From: Pseudomonadota bacterium
GTDB taxonomy: Bacteria; Pseudomonadota; Alphaproteobacteria; Rhizobiales; Methylopilaceae
Direction: 5' to 3'
Assembly (NCBI GenBank): GCA_023389135.1
Contig: JAEWEX010000367.1
Span: 1 to 6,101, forward strand
DNA length: 6,101 nt
The notes beneath the pieces were generated by a model that made no database searches, had not been told where the DNA came from, and was given only the letters and a program-made list of their open reading frames with translations. The position numbers were made by a program, and so were the translations under genes. Positions within the stretch are counted from its first letter, which is position 1; each line of letters opens with the position of its first letter. Shown here piece after piece: positions 5,636 to 6,101 of the stretch.

Positions 5636-6101
5636 AAATCCGATGACGCCGCGTGAGAATGCCCCCGTTGCGCTCGATCAGCCCGCGGACCGCGTGATTG
5701 TCCTCCAGCACCCAGCCCGCCTCCAGCGTCTCGATGCGGTAGCGCCTGGCGCGCGCCGCCAGTTCGGCGAGGATGAAGGCCGGCAGCATGGCGCCCAGCA
5801 CGCTGTGGCGCAGCGTCGCGCGGACCCCGAACAGCAGCAGCCGCACGCTTCGGAATTGCCGCCGCCGGGCGCGCCACAGCAGCCGCGCCCAGTTGAACGG
5901 CATGAGCCGGCCGCCGAACCCGGTGATCATCTCGTACAGGTTCGGCAGCACCATCCCGAACGCCATGGGCCGTCCGCCGATCTCGATCACGACGACGTTG
6001 TCGGGGCCCAGCAGCGGACGCATCGCGCGCGCCATGCCGGAGAGTTGCGCCGCCTCCAGCGGCACGAAGCCCCAGTTGTCGCGCCACGCATCGTTGAAGA
6101 T
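5601..6101 (-). CDS. GNAT-like N-acyltransferase, C-terminal 166 residues (cut by right edge)
   Basis: The frame is open to the window edge, so the 5' part is missing. The fragment starts IFNDAWRDNWGFVPL and continues with GGRPMAFGMVLPNLYEM, the RLMPFNWARLLW stretch and GWVLEDNHAVRGLIERNGG (129-147). This wording matches a family of roughly 370-400-residue GNAT-fold proteins of unassigned function in alphaproteobacteria, in which the closing VLEDN-x-A-x-R-x-x-x-E-R-x-GG segment is typical. The usual acyl-CoA loop R-x-x-G-x-G/A appears as RHSVLG (98-103), with Val at the first Gly. It lies directly before the ACP gene, so an ACP- or CoA-bound chain is a plausible donor. A bacterial ceramide-synthase-like or other lipid N-acyltransferase role is only a guess. 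Confidence 0.75.
   Translation of the reverse strand: MFNDAWRDNWGFVPLEAAQLSGMARAMRPLLGPDNVVVIEIGGRPMAFGMVLPNLYEMITGFGGRLMPFNWARLLWRARRRQFRSVRLLLFGVRATLRHSVLGAMLPAFILAELAARARRYRIETLEAGWVLEDNHAVRGLIERNGGILTRRHRIYECALGQAPRP

Overview
This is a very GC-rich window with strong G/C preference at third codon positions. The gene order infA - maf - yacG - tRNA-Phe on the plus strand, together with the wording of IF-1 and the short zinc loop of YacG, points to an alphaproteobacterium. The exact order or family cannot be fixed from the sequence alone.

Layout: (1) Positions 1-44 look like the 3' end of a plus-strand gene that enters from the left. (2) Positions 45-519 hold no gene. They contain tandem hairpins at 77-122, an inverted pair of REP-like palindromes (218-256 and 300-338) and a weak promoter candidate just before infA. 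(3) Positions 520-1790 are a plus-strand housekeeping block: translation initiation factor IF-1, a Maf nucleotide pyrophosphatase, a GTG-started YacG that overlaps the maf stop, and a complete tRNA-Phe(GAA) with encoded CCA. The tRNA has its own near-consensus promoter with a GC-rich discriminator. (4) Positions 1814-2818 (minus) encode an exported Sel1-repeat protein that converges on the tRNA. (5) A 184-nt divergent spacer contains a GCAA-tetraloop hairpin. It is followed by a small exported protein on the plus strand (3003-3308) that resembles DUF1236. (6) Positions 3298-6101 (minus) are a tight four-gene run, transcribed right to left: a GNAT-like acyltransferase cut by the right edge, an acyl carrier protein, a FabF-type beta-ketoacyl-ACP synthase and a two-hotdog MaoC-type dehydratase.

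The last block is the most interesting part. A dedicated ACP, a condensing enzyme with an intact Cys-His-His triad and a dehydratase with the Asp/His pair are packed together by a 2-nt gap and an ATGA overlap, behind an N-acyltransferase-like gene. This suggests a secondary type II fatty-acid or lipid pathway that makes a special acyl chain on its own carrier and hands it to an amine or similar acceptor. No ketoreductase or enoyl reductase is visible in the window. They may lie beyond the right edge or be borrowed from primary metabolism. The product is not known from this sequence.
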